From: an uncultured Cytophagales bacterium
GTDB taxonomy: Bacteria; Bacteroidota; Bacteroidia; Cytophagales; Cyclobacteriaceae
Direction: 5' to 3'
Assembly: GCA_913057175.1 (NCBI GenBank)
Contig: CAJXNP010000007.1
Coordinates: 1 to 64,000 of the forward strand
DNA length: 64,000 bases
Part shown: in pieces, positions 46,652-55,874 of the stretch
Numbering within the stretch: the first letter of the stretch is position 1
How the letters are laid out: each line of letters starts with the position of its first letter
Position numbers and translations under genes: made by a program
Notes under the pieces: generated by a model
Told to the model about the DNA's origin: nothing
Seen by the model: only the letters and a program-made list of their open reading frames with translations
Databases searched by the model: none

Positions 46652-48237
46652 TACGAGAAATTAAAGTTTTGATCGTCTTACTCATCGCATTTTATGCCTT
46701 TGAAGGAATTGCTCAGACCAAAAGCCTGAGCACAAAGAAAATCGAATCTCTCAAAATGGAAGCGATGACAGAAGTTGAAAACAGGAGCAAGATGACACAG
46801 GAGATGGTTGATATGATTTTTAGCTTTAGTGAATTGGGCTTTCAGGAATTTGAAACCATGGAATATGCGACGAAGTTTTTGGAAGAAAATGGCTTTACAA
46901 TAGAAAAAGGCCTTGCGGGAATTCCCACCCAATGGATGGCGACTTATGGTTCCGGAAAGCCGGTTATCACTCTTGGTGGCGATGTAGACTGCATACCGAA
47001 AGCTTCTCAAAAGCCTGGTTTAGCCTATCACGATCCAATCCTGGAAGGAGGTCCCGGCCATGGCGAAGGCCACAATGCTTCTGTTGGGGTAAATCTGACA
47101 GCCGCGTTGGTTGTAAAGGAAATTATGGAGCGGGAAGGTTTGTCAGGAACCATTCAAATCATTCCGGGTATTGCCGAAGAGCAATTGGCAACTAAATCTT
47201 ATCTCATCCGGGATGGATACCTGGCAGCTACAGACGTTGCTATTTTCACCCATGTAAGCACAAACCTGCAGGTTTCTTACGGAGCTGCCAGTGGAAATGG
47301 TTTGGTTTCAGTTGAATTTATGTTCGAAGGTGAAGCAGCACATGGAGCTGGAGCGCCGTGGAGAGGTAGAAGCGCATTAGATGCCGTCGAGTTGATGAAT
47401 GTCGGCTGGAATTTTCAGCGCGAACACCTCTATCCAACCCAGCGGTCACATTATGTCATTACCAATGGAGGCGATCAGCCAAATGTGGTTCCATCAAAAG
47501 CTTCTGTCTGGTATTACTTCAGGGAAAGAGATTACCCATCCATTAAAAACATGTACGACAAGGCGGTCAATATCGCAAAAGGGGCTTCACTTATGACAGG
47601 TACAGAAATGACCTATCGGATTCTCGGTAGCGCATGGCCACAGCATTACAACAAAGTGATCGCAGAAACAGCCTATGAAAACATAAAGAAAATAGGACTC
47701 CCTACATGGTCAGAGGGTGATCAGACTCTTGCTAAGGCTTTGCAAAAAGAAGTAGGCTCTGAAACAGAGGGTCTCAATACTGAACTGGCCGGACTAGGTA
47801 AACCTGCGGTATTTTCACTTGGAGGAGGATCCAATGACCTGGGCGATATTACCTGGTCGGTTCCCACGGTGACCATTCGGTTTCCTGCAAATATTCCCGG
47901 GTTGCAGGGGCATCACTGGTCCAATGCCGTAGCGATGGCAACTCCGATCTCTCACAAAGGTGCGACAGCAGGAGCTAAAGCGGTAGCCATGACGATGATC
48001 GATATTTATACCAAACCAGAGGTCGTACAGGGAGCGTGGGATTATTACCATAACGAACAAACAAAAAATACAAAGTTCATTCCCTTTATCGATGAGAATG
48101 ACAAACCGGCTATTCATCTGAATAAAGACATCATGGCTGAATACAAGCCCATGTTGAAGGAGTACTATTACGATCCTTCAAAATACAAAACGTACCTCGA
48201 ACAATTGGGAATTTCCTATCCAACAATAAGAGAATAA
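46648..48237 (+). CDS. Secreted AbgB-like M20 metallohydrolase (paralogue C)
   Basis: This 529-residue paralogue has the full metal-site set: GGDVDCIPKAS, PGHGEGHNAS, GIAEEQLATK, GEAAHGAGAPWRGR and LQGHHWSNA. The N-terminal signal is VLIVLLIAFYAFEGIAQ. It lacks the glycine-rich tail of paralogues A, D and E and ends at QLGISYPTIRE. It is translationally coupled (ATGA) to the degenerate paralogue B and followed 4 bp later by the ABC ATPase gene, so B, C and the ABC module appear to be one transcript. An active/inactive pair of this kind could form a heteromer, as AbgA and AbgB do (inference). Confidence 0.93.
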   Translation: MIREIKVLIVLLIAFYAFEGIAQTKSLSTKKIESLKMEAMTEVENRSKMTQEMVDMIFSFSELGFQEFETMEYATKFLEENGFTIEKGLAGIPTQWMATYGSGKPVITLGGDVDCIPKASQKPGLAYHDPILEGGPGHGEGHNASVGVNLTAALVVKEIMEREGLSGTIQIIPGIAEEQLATKSYLIRDGYLAATDVAIFTHVSTNLQVSYGAASGNGLVSVEFMFEGEAAHGAGAPWRGRSALDAVELMNVGWNFQREHLYPTQRSHYVITNGGDQPNVVPSKASVWYYFRERDYPSIKNMYDKAVNIAKGASLMTGTEMTYRILGSAWPQHYNKVIAETAYENIKKIGLPTWSEGDQTLAKALQKEVGSETEGLNTELAGLGKPAVFSLGGGSNDLGDITWSVPTVTIRFPANIPGLQGHHWSNAVAMATPISHKGATAGAKAVAMTMIDIYTKPEVVQGAWDYYHNEQTKNTKFIPFIDENDKPAIHLNKDIMAEYKPMLKEYYYDPSKYKTYLEQLGISYPTIRE

Positions 48238-48241
48238 AGAA

Positions 48242-48871
48242 ATGATCGAAATAAAACGACTAAAATTTTCATACGGTGAAACCCCGATTCTCAACATTGA
48301 TGAATTGCTGATCCCATATGGTGAGGATTGTCTGTTCCTTGGAAATTCCGGAAGCGGAAAGACAACACTTCTCCATATTCTGGCGGGGCTGATCAAACCG
48401 ATGGAAGGAGAGGTCATCCTGGCCGAGGAAAATATTACAAATCTTAAAACTCATGAGATGGATGATTTTCGGGGCAGGAATATTGGATTGATCTTTCAAA
48501 AGCATCACCTAGTGCATGCGCTTTCTGTCATTGAGAATCTGTTGCTGGCGCAATACCTCGGTGGCTTGCCAAAAGACCTCAATCGTATCTATCAGGCGCT
48601 GGACGATGTAAATGTATTGCATAGAAAAAAAGCAAAAGTATATGAACTGAGCCAGGGTGAGGCCCAACGTGTGTCGATTGCCCGGGCAATGCTGAACAAG
48701 CCAAAGATCATTCTGGCTGACGAGCCGACGTCAAGCCTGGACGATGAGAACTGTGAAAGAGTGATCGAGCTGCTGCAATACCAGGCAGAAAAATACGATG
48801 CAACCATGGTCATAACAACTCATGACCAGCGAATAAAAAAAAGATTTGAAAACAGTATAACGCTACGGTAA
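48242..48871 (+). CDS. ABC transporter ATPase, LolD/MacB-like
   Basis: This is a 209-residue ATP-binding subunit with Walker A GNSGSGKT, a Q-loop (IGLIFQKHH), a signature of LSQGEAQR (LSQGE instead of LSGGQ), Walker B IILADEP, and the H-loop TTHDQR. It belongs to the LolD/MacB/FtsE group that works with FtsX-type permeases and often drives extracytoplasmic mechanical work rather than classical import. It starts 4 bp after paralogue C and ends one base before the permease start. Function follows from its partner, described in the next entry. Confidence 0.94.
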   Translation: MIEIKRLKFSYGETPILNIDELLIPYGEDCLFLGNSGSGKTTLLHILAGLIKPMEGEVILAEENITNLKTHEMDDFRGRNIGLIFQKHHLVHALSVIENLLLAQYLGGLPKDLNRIYQALDDVNVLHRKKAKVYELSQGEAQRVSIARAMLNKPKIILADEPTSSLDDENCERVIELLQYQAEKYDATMVITTHDQRIKKRFENSITLR

Positions 48872-48872
48872 A

Positions 48873-50183
48873 GTGAATTTATTCAGGTTAAGTTGGAGTT
48901 ATCTTAAATGCAAACCTCTCAATACAGGTTTGAATATCCTGATCCTGGCATTGGGCGTAGCCATTATTGTTGTACTTCTGCTTTTGAGTACACAAATGGA
49001 AAGTAAGCTCACCAAGAATGCTGAAAATGTTGATTTGGTGATCGGAGCGAAAGGCAGCCCCATGCAGTTGATATTATCCAGCATATTCCACATTGATTAT
49101 CCGACAGGGAATATACCATTAAAAGAAGCTACCCTTATTTCTAAAAGTCCATTCGTCAAACAGGCCATTCCTCTCTCAATGGGAGATAGTTATTCCACCT
49201 ATAGAATAATAGGAACGGACCATAGCTACATCGAATTATACAATGCAAAACTGGAAGAGGGCAAACTCTGGGACAAGGTTTACGAGGTTACCCTGGGAGC
49301 TGAAGTATCCGATGAATTGGATCTGGAGGTGGATGACTATTTCTATGGACAGCATGGCATGGCGAAAGGTGGCCATTTTCATGAAGAAGATCAGTATCAT
49401 GTTGTTGGTGTTCTGGAAAGATCAAATACTGTTCTTGACAACCTTATCCTGACAGGACTGGAAAGTATCTGGGGCATGCATGAATACCATATTGAAGATA
49501 CTCATCACGAAGAGGACAACCATCATGAAAGTGAAACCGACCATCACAAAACTCATTCTTTGGAAGGGAATGTTAAAAATGCTTCATTGATTGAGGGAGC
49601 AGACGAGCACGATACGACCGTCGAGGACTCCCTCGAAGATAAGGAAATTACTGCCATGCTCATTCAATATGCCTCACCGATGGCGATCATACAAATGCCC
49701 CGCATGGTCAATAGCAAAAGCGCCCTTCAGGCAGCTTCTCCGGCATTTGAGATGACACGTTTGTTCTCTCTTTTGGGTGTTGGCATTGATGCCTTGATCG
49801 GATTTGCTTACCTGATCATTTTCATCTCTTGTCTGAGCATTTTCATAGCCCTTTACAATGCGCTCAAAGAACGAAAATACGACCTCGCTATCATGCGATC
49901 GATGGGCGCCACACGAAGCAAACTGTGTATTCACATCCTTCTGGAAGGCACGATTATGACGACCCTGGGTGGGTTGCTTGGCTTTCTGCTGGGACATGGA
50001 GTGATCGAAATATTTACCCGGATCATCGACACGAAAAATGAAACAGGAATTACGGGGCTCATATTTCTGAAAGGTGAGATAGGAATACTGGCGTTGTGTG
50101 TGTTGCTGGGGGTTTTGTCTTCTTTGATACCGGCCATCAGCGCTTACAGAACTGATATTTCAAAAGTATTGGCAGAAGGATAA
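48873..50183 (+). CDS. FtsX-family ABC permease with histidine-rich segment
   Basis: This 436-residue permease has the MacB/LolCE layout: TM1 (about 20-40), a large extracytoplasmic domain, and three C-terminal helices (about 300-330, 355-382, 403-425). The extracytoplasmic domain contains a striking His/Asp/Glu-rich stretch (residues 203-228) with nine histidines in 26 residues, preceded by HGMAKGGHFHEEDQYH (161-176). Such segments commonly bind Zn2+ or Ni2+. The start codon is GTG, one base after the ATPase stop. Together with the ATPase and the DUF3299-like protein this looks like a metal-related ABC module; the direction of transport cannot be told from sequence. Confidence 0.92.
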   Translation: MNLFRLSWSYLKCKPLNTGLNILILALGVAIIVVLLLLSTQMESKLTKNAENVDLVIGAKGSPMQLILSSIFHIDYPTGNIPLKEATLISKSPFVKQAIPLSMGDSYSTYRIIGTDHSYIELYNAKLEEGKLWDKVYEVTLGAEVSDELDLEVDDYFYGQHGMAKGGHFHEEDQYHVVGVLERSNTVLDNLILTGLESIWGMHEYHIEDTHHEEDNHHESETDHHKTHSLEGNVKNASLIEGADEHDTTVEDSLEDKEITAMLIQYASPMAIIQMPRMVNSKSALQAASPAFEMTRLFSLLGVGIDALIGFAYLIIFISCLSIFIALYNALKERKYDLAIMRSMGATRSKLCIHILLEGTIMTTLGGLLGFLLGHGVIEIFTRIIDTKNETGITGLIFLKGEIGILALCVLLGVLSSLIPAISAYRTDISKVLAEG

Positions 50184-50200
50184 TACGGTAAAACATAAAC

Positions 50201-50725
50201 ATGGAAATTATGAAGAACTCAATGTCAAAATTAACCTTAACCCAAAGAGCGATGACACTCTTGTGTCTCGTTCTTTTTGGTTCTTTTCCTGCTCCCGCAC
50301 AGAATCTTCCGGAAGGGGCAGAAGATCAGAAGCGTATTAGCTCACAGACCTGGAACACTTTATCCAAGGTAGACTTTAAAATGCAGGAAAGCGCTTATGG
50401 CGAAATGTACTTGCCCGAGTTTTCCAGCGAGGTCAAGAATTTGGAAGGGAAGGAAATAACTCTACCGGGTTATATGGTTCCTGCGGATGGACTAAAGGGA
50501 GTATTTAAACCTACTCATTTTATTTTGTCCAGTTTGCCTTTGGCAGCATGCTTTTTTTGTGGAGTAGGTGGGCCTGAGTCTGTTGTTGAGGTTTACATGT
50601 CGGAGCCCATTGAGTACACCACCGAAGCTGTGAAAATAAAAGGGAAACTGATGCTAAATGGAGTGGATTCCTATCAGATGATGTACATCCTGGAAGATGC
50701 TGAATTCATGGGCATATCTGAATAA
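50201..50725 (+). CDS. DUF3299-like secreted protein
   Basis: This 174-residue protein has an N-terminal signal (about residues 15-33, ending SFPAPAQ) and a single domain with GKEITLPGYMVPADG, FILSSLPLAACFFCGVGGPESVVEVYM and MLNGVDSYQMMYILEDAEF, typical of DUF3299. A CxxC (ACFFCG) is present and might bind metal or take part in redox chemistry. It starts 17 bp after the permease. From memory, DUF3299 proteins co-occur with FtsX-type ABC genes in the Vibrio zinc-regulated zrg locus, so a zinc-linked role is a reasonable hypothesis. I have not verified that comparison. Confidence 0.82.
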   Translation: MEIMKNSMSKLTLTQRAMTLLCLVLFGSFPAPAQNLPEGAEDQKRISSQTWNTLSKVDFKMQESAYGEMYLPEFSSEVKNLEGKEITLPGYMVPADGLKGVFKPTHFILSSLPLAACFFCGVGGPESVVEVYMSEPIEYTTEAVKIKGKLMLNGVDSYQMMYILEDAEFMGISE

Positions 50726-50765
50726 TAAAACGTCATTGAAAATCTAAAAAATAACTATTCACTAT

Positions 50766-52415
50766 ATGAAAACTAATTATACACATCTGACTTGGAAGAT
50801 TGCGTGCTTACCCATTTTCCTTGTCTTATTGGCTGTTTCCAATTCTGCAGTATTCGCGCAGGGGAAAACCATGTCTGAGAAAAAGATCAGTGCACTGAAG
50901 AAAGAAATAGCTGCTGAAATTGATGACCGGCAGAAGTTCACTCAAGAAATGGTAGATATGATCTTCAGTTTTGGGGAGTTGGGTTTCCAGGAGTTTGAAA
51001 CCTCGAAGTACATTACGGGGATTCTGGCAGAAAATGGATTTTCCATAGAAGAAGGCATCTCCGGAATACCTACTGCATGGACTGCTACATGGGGAAATGG
51101 AAAACCGGTCATTGCCATTGGTAGCGATCTGGATTGCATTCCAAAAGCTTCACAAAAGCCAGGAGTTGCCTATCACGACCCGATCATTGAAGGTGCGCCC
51201 GGACACGGCGAAGGGCATAACTCCGGGCAAGCCGTTAATGTCACGGCTGCATTGGTTCTGAAGGAAATTATGGAACGTGAAAACATTCCCGGAACGCTGA
51301 TGCTTTGGCCGGGTGTTGCAGAGGAGCAATTGGCGACAAAAGCTTTCTATGTGAGGGATGGATATTTTAAAGATGTGGATGCATGTCTGTTCACCCATGT
51401 TTTCAGCAATCTGGGAACTTCTTACGGACAAAGCTGGGGAAATGGAATGGTGTCCGTTAAATTCTATTTTGAAGGGGAATCTGCTCATTCTGCCGGCGCT
51501 CCTTGGAGAGGTAGAAGCGCCCTGGATGCTGTTGAGTTGATGAACATCGGATGGAATTTCAGAAGGGAGCATTTATATCCTACCCAAAGATCCCACTATG
51601 TCATTACGGATGGTGGCGACCAGCCAAATGTGGTTCCTTCCAAGGCTTCCGTGTGGTATTATTTCCGTGAAAGGGAATACCCGGCAATAGTCGATATGTA
51701 TGAGAAGGCCAGGAAAATTGCCGAGGGCGCCGCATTGATGACGGACACTGAAATGACATATCGATACATGGGAAGCGCCTGGCCCGGTCATTTCAACAAG
51801 GTGCTGGCAGAAACCATGTATGAAAACATTAAGGAAATCGGTCTTCCGGAATGGTCAGAAGCTGATCAAACATTAGCGAAAGCAGTACAAAAAGAAGTTG
51901 GCTCGGAACCGGAAGGTTTAGAAACAGAGCTAAGTGAATTGAGAGAACCATCTAAATTCTCTCTTGGTGGCGGGTCGGACGACATCGCCGATATCTCCTG
52001 GTCGGTGCCCACGATTGTTTTAGGGTTTCCATCCAATATTCCGGGCTTACAGGGCCATCATTGGTCCAACGCCATCGCTATGGCAACACCTATCGCTCAC
52101 AAAGGCGCAACTGCAGGAGCCAAAGCAATGGGGATGACCATGCTCGATCTTTTGGTCAAGCCTGAGGTTCTTGAAAGTGCCTGGACTTACTATAGGGATG
52201 AGCAAACAAAAAACATGGAATACAAATCATTCCTTAATCCTGATGACAAACCTGCCATAGAGCTGAATGAGGAGATTATGTCGGAATTTCGACCTGAAAT
52301 GAAAAAATACTACTACGATCCTTCCAAGTATTCTTCATACCTGGATCAGCTCGGAATTAAATATCCAACGCTTAAAGATGAGGGGCCAACTTCCGGCGGT
52401 GGCGGAGGAAATTAA
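50766..52415 (+). CDS. Secreted AbgB-like M20 metallohydrolase (paralogue D)
   Basis: This 549-residue paralogue has all the active-site motifs: GSDLDCIPKAS, PGHGEGHNSG, GVAEEQLATK, GESAHSAGAPWRGR and LQGHHWSNA. It has a signal peptide (IFLVLLAVSNSAVFAQ) and ends with TSGGGGGN. It is very close to paralogue E and clearly similar to A. It differs from A at the metal-adjacent H(A/S)AGAP stretch (Ser for Ala), a change shared with E. It lies 40 bp after the DUF3299-like gene, so the ABC module is embedded between paralogues C and D. The substrate class is probably the same as for A, with altered preference. Confidence 0.93.
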   Translation: MKTNYTHLTWKIACLPIFLVLLAVSNSAVFAQGKTMSEKKISALKKEIAAEIDDRQKFTQEMVDMIFSFGELGFQEFETSKYITGILAENGFSIEEGISGIPTAWTATWGNGKPVIAIGSDLDCIPKASQKPGVAYHDPIIEGAPGHGEGHNSGQAVNVTAALVLKEIMERENIPGTLMLWPGVAEEQLATKAFYVRDGYFKDVDACLFTHVFSNLGTSYGQSWGNGMVSVKFYFEGESAHSAGAPWRGRSALDAVELMNIGWNFRREHLYPTQRSHYVITDGGDQPNVVPSKASVWYYFREREYPAIVDMYEKARKIAEGAALMTDTEMTYRYMGSAWPGHFNKVLAETMYENIKEIGLPEWSEADQTLAKAVQKEVGSEPEGLETELSELREPSKFSLGGGSDDIADISWSVPTIVLGFPSNIPGLQGHHWSNAIAMATPIAHKGATAGAKAMGMTMLDLLVKPEVLESAWTYYRDEQTKNMEYKSFLNPDDKPAIELNEEIMSEFRPEMKKYYYDPSKYSSYLDQLGIKYPTLKDEGPTSGGGGGN

Positions 52416-52465
52416 TCTATTCTTCAAATCACAATGAAAAATTAAAAGTCAAAAACTTAGAAACC

Positions 52466-54097
52466 ATGAAAAAATACAGCCTTATCACCCTGTCATGTTC
52501 CTTAATCCTTTTTATAGCATTTTGCCTTGATGGCAATGCTCAAACTAAGTCTTTGTCTGAAAAGAAGATCAAGGCATTGAAAGAAGAGATCATTGCTGAA
52601 ATTGATGAAAACCAAAAATTCACCCAGCAAATGGTCGACATGATCTTCAGTTTTGGCGAATTGGGGTTCCAGGAATTTGAAACATCAAAATACATCACCG
52701 AAATCCTCGAGGAAAACGGATTTACCATTGAGGAAGGGATTTCCGGAATTCCTTCCGCCTGGACCGCTACATGGGGTAGTGGAAAACCGGTGATAGCCAT
52801 TGGAAGTGACATTGATTGTATACCAAAAGCTTCACAAAAGCCAGGAGTTGCCTATCACGACCCGATCATTGAAGGCGCTCCAGGACATGGAGAAGGTCAT
52901 AACTCCGGTCAGGCGGTGAATGTTACTGCGGTATTGGCGCTGAAAGAAATCATGGAGCGGGAGAAACTTCCCGGTACGTTGATGTTATGGCCGGGCGTAG
53001 CCGAAGAGCAGTTGGGTACGAAGGCTTTTTATGTTAGGGATGGATATTTTAAAGATGTAGATGTTTGTTTGTTTACACACGTTTCCAGCAATCTTTCCAC
53101 TTCTTATGGAGGTAGCAGGGGAAATGGGATGGTTTCCGTCAAGTTTTATTTTGAAGGGGAATCGGCTCACTCAGCAGGTGCGCCATGGAGAGGAAGAAGC
53201 TCACTTGATGCCGTGGAACTGATGAACATAGGTTGGAATTTCAGAAGGGAGCACCTCTATCCGACACAACGTTCACACTACGTTATTACGGATGGTGGGG
53301 ACCAGCCAAACGTGGTTCCTTCCAAAGCAGCTGTTTGGTATTACTTCAGGGAAAGAACTTATCCGGCTATTGTAGATATGTACGATAAAGCGGTAAAAAT
53401 TGCTGAAGGAGCAGCTCTGATGACCGATACAGAAATGAACTATCGATACATGGGAAGCGCCTGGCCAGGGCACTTTAATAAGGTGGTTGCTGAAACGATG
53501 TATGAAAACATCAAGGAAGTCGGCTTGCCGGAATGGTCGGAGGCTGATCAGACACTGGCAAAAGCGGTTCAAAAAGAAGTGGGCTCTGATCCCGAGGGTT
53601 TGAGCACAGAATTGAATGAACTGTCTCCTCCAAGCAGTTTTTCTTTGGGTGGCGGATCGGATGACATTGCCGATATTTCGTGGTCGGTACCGACTGTTAC
53701 ACTAAGGTTTCCGTCCAATATTCCGGGTCTTCAGGGGCACCACTGGTCAAATGCGATCGCCATGGCCACACCGATTTCCCACAAAGGGGCAACAGCAGGC
53801 GCAAAAGTGATGGGAATGACGTTGATCGATTTATTGACTAAACCGGAAGTTATTGAGAATGCCTGGACCTATTACAAGGAAGAGCAGACCAAAAATATGG
53901 AATACAAATCATTCCTTAATCCGGATGACAAACCTGCTGTTGAGCTGAATGCAGAGATCATGTCGGAATTTCGTCCGGAAATGAAGAAGTACTATTACGA
54001 TCCTTCCAAGTATGATACCTATCTGGAGCAATTAGGGATCCAATATCCGACCCTGAAAGAAGATGAGGAATCTCCATCTTCAGGAGGAAGTGATTAA
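52466..54097 (+). CDS. Secreted AbgB-like M20 metallohydrolase (paralogue E)
   Basis: This 543-residue protein is the closest relative of paralogue D, which suggests a recent tandem duplication. Active-site motifs are intact (GSDIDCIPKAS, PGHGEGHNSG, GVAEEQLGTK, GESAHSAGAPWRGR, LQGHHWSNA). The signal peptide ends near DGNAQ, and the C-terminus is SPSSGGSD, a shortened form of the glycine tail. It is the last M20 gene and is followed 25 bp later by the glycine-rich OmpA-family gene. Retention of five copies points to selection for dosage, division of substrate range, or hetero-oligomers. Confidence 0.93.
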   Translation: MKKYSLITLSCSLILFIAFCLDGNAQTKSLSEKKIKALKEEIIAEIDENQKFTQQMVDMIFSFGELGFQEFETSKYITEILEENGFTIEEGISGIPSAWTATWGSGKPVIAIGSDIDCIPKASQKPGVAYHDPIIEGAPGHGEGHNSGQAVNVTAVLALKEIMEREKLPGTLMLWPGVAEEQLGTKAFYVRDGYFKDVDVCLFTHVSSNLSTSYGGSRGNGMVSVKFYFEGESAHSAGAPWRGRSSLDAVELMNIGWNFRREHLYPTQRSHYVITDGGDQPNVVPSKAAVWYYFRERTYPAIVDMYDKAVKIAEGAALMTDTEMNYRYMGSAWPGHFNKVVAETMYENIKEVGLPEWSEADQTLAKAVQKEVGSDPEGLSTELNELSPPSSFSLGGGSDDIADISWSVPTVTLRFPSNIPGLQGHHWSNAIAMATPISHKGATAGAKVMGMTLIDLLTKPEVIENAWTYYKEEQTKNMEYKSFLNPDDKPAVELNAEIMSEFRPEMKKYYYDPSKYDTYLEQLGIQYPTLKEDEESPSSGGSD

Positions 54098-54122
54098 AAG
54101 TATCATGAGGGTTTAGGAAAAT

Positions 54123-55853
54123 ATGCGAATCAGAAAAACGGGAAAGTTACTTTTCACAGCAATCCTAATATTGCTGATTATACCGGTCTATTCACAATAC
54201 CAAAAGATAGGAGGAGTGATCAATAGCTATTCAGCTGTATTGACCGTCAATGAAAATGACGAGGCTTCCTTGTTGGAAGTCAAGGATCCTGACCTTTTCT
54301 CTAATGGTGACAAGGTACTTATCATACAAATGAAAGGAGCTGAAATAGACACTACTAATACGGAAAACTTCGGAAAGATCCTCGATCTGAAAGAAGCTGG
54401 TAATTTCGAATATGCTAGCGTAAGAGCGATAATCGGTTTTATACTCATTCTTGATTCCAAACTTAAACATCAATTTGATGTAGCCGGAAAAGTTCAGGTG
54501 GTTAAAATACCCGAATATAAATCATGTGTGGTGGTCGATGAACTCACTGCCAAACCCTGGAATGGCGAAACTGGTGGAGTCTTAAGTTTCCATGTTGCCA
54601 AAACCCTTTTCCTGGAGGCAGATATTAATGTCTCCGGAAAGGGTTTCCGCGGTGGAAATGCCTCCAACAACCCGGATGGTTTTTGCAATGTTTCTTCGGG
54701 GTCTTTTCATTATCCTCTTGAGAATGCCGATACGATTTGGTTGGAAGGTGGGGCCATGAAAGGTGAAGGAATAGCTGAAGTTCCGCATGCAATGATGGCT
54801 GGAAAGGGAGCCCTTGCAAATGGTGGTGGCGGCGGAAATAAGCACAATGCCGGAGGTGGAGGTGGAGCGAATTTCACCAGTGGAGGAAAAGGAGGCAATG
54901 AGATAGGGCTATGTGAGGTCATAGGAAATGGAGGATTTGGAGGATGGGCCGTCCCATTTTCCACCAATAAAATTTTCATGGGTGGTGGAGGTGGTTGCGG
55001 CGACTTCAATGATGATGCAGGCACACCCGGTGCAAATGGAGGAGGAGTTGTTCTAATACAAGTTCAAAAAATAGTGGGTAACCGTCATTTTATAAAGGCA
55101 AATGGAGCATCTCAAATACGAAAGGCCAAAGCCATGGGAGATGGTGCGGGAGGTGGAGGAGCTGGTGGAACCATTTTACTGGATGTTGAGGAATACGAAG
55201 ACTCATTATTTCTCCAAAGTTCCGGAGGAGATGGTGGCAGCATCAGCGAGAATGCTCTTGTTTCTTCCTTTGGTCCAGGCGGCGGCGGCGGAGCCGGAGT
55301 TATCCTGATGAAGTATGAGGATAAACCGGGCTTTGTTACGACAGCGATGGGTTCTGGGGAAAGCGGACTGGTTTTAAATTCCAATAATTCCGAATACAAA
55401 ACCGGCAATGGCGCAACCGCTGGTGTAATAAGTGAAAAAACCTTTCTTTCAATATTAGTAAAAGATGAAAACCTTTCTGAAATTCAGATGGAATATGAAG
55501 AATTGATAGAAGGGAATACGGTGGTGTTAGACAAGGTTCAGTTCCTGCAGGGGAAATATTTATTGACCGTAGAGGCAATGGATGCATTGGAAGACCTTGC
55601 AAAGTTCCTGAGAGAAAAACCGGAGATAAAAATTGAGTTGGCTGGCCACACTGATAATGTGGGTAGTGCGGAACTCAATTACATTCTTTCTGAAAACAGG
55701 GTAAAAGAAGTAAAGAAATTCCTGATTGATAAAGGTGTCCAAAAAGGAAATATCATAACCCGGGCGTATGGTGGCTCGCAGCCAATTGCGAGTAATAAAT
55801 ATCTTGAAACAAGAAAATTAAACAGAAGGGTCGAATTAAAAATTATTCAATAG
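54123..55853 (+). CDS. Glycine-rich protein with C-terminal OmpA peptidoglycan-binding domain
   Basis: This is a 576-residue exported protein (signal peptide to about residue 24). A beta-rich N-terminal part is followed by a glycine-rich domain (about residues 200-440) with runs such as GGGGGNKHNAGGGGG and GGGGGAG, reminiscent of Gly_rich/ALK-type sheets. The C-terminal OmpA domain (about 475-576) carries GHTDNVGSAELN (Asp511) and NRVKEVKKFL, the diaminopimelate-binding elements that anchor to peptidoglycan. It lies directly after the M20 array and 21 bp before the RND operon. A role as a cell-wall-anchored scaffold is plausible but unproven. Confidence 0.9.
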   Translation: MRIRKTGKLLFTAILILLIIPVYSQYQKIGGVINSYSAVLTVNENDEASLLEVKDPDLFSNGDKVLIIQMKGAEIDTTNTENFGKILDLKEAGNFEYASVRAIIGFILILDSKLKHQFDVAGKVQVVKIPEYKSCVVVDELTAKPWNGETGGVLSFHVAKTLFLEADINVSGKGFRGGNASNNPDGFCNVSSGSFHYPLENADTIWLEGGAMKGEGIAEVPHAMMAGKGALANGGGGGNKHNAGGGGGANFTSGGKGGNEIGLCEVIGNGGFGGWAVPFSTNKIFMGGGGGCGDFNDDAGTPGANGGGVVLIQVQKIVGNRHFIKANGASQIRKAKAMGDGAGGGGAGGTILLDVEEYEDSLFLQSSGGDGGSISENALVSSFGPGGGGGAGVILMKYEDKPGFVTTAMGSGESGLVLNSNNSEYKTGNGATAGVISEKTFLSILVKDENLSEIQMEYEELIEGNTVVLDKVQFLQGKYLLTVEAMDALEDLAKFLREKPEIKIELAGHTDNVGSAELNYILSENRVKEVKKFLIDKGVQKGNIITRAYGGSQPIASNKYLETRKLNRRVELKIIQ

Positions 55854-55874
55854 AACTTGGGGAGATAGAAAAAC

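Noticed and set aside
54820-54900. GGTGGTGGC-type repeats that might suggest a tandem repeat or CRISPR-like element
   Set aside because: They are in-frame glycine codons of the OmpA-family protein with irregular spacing and no unique spacers.
54710-55024. Proline-rich 104-codon frame antisense to the glycine-rich protein
   Set aside because: Glycine codons read in reverse give proline, so this is a compositional artefact of the sense gene.
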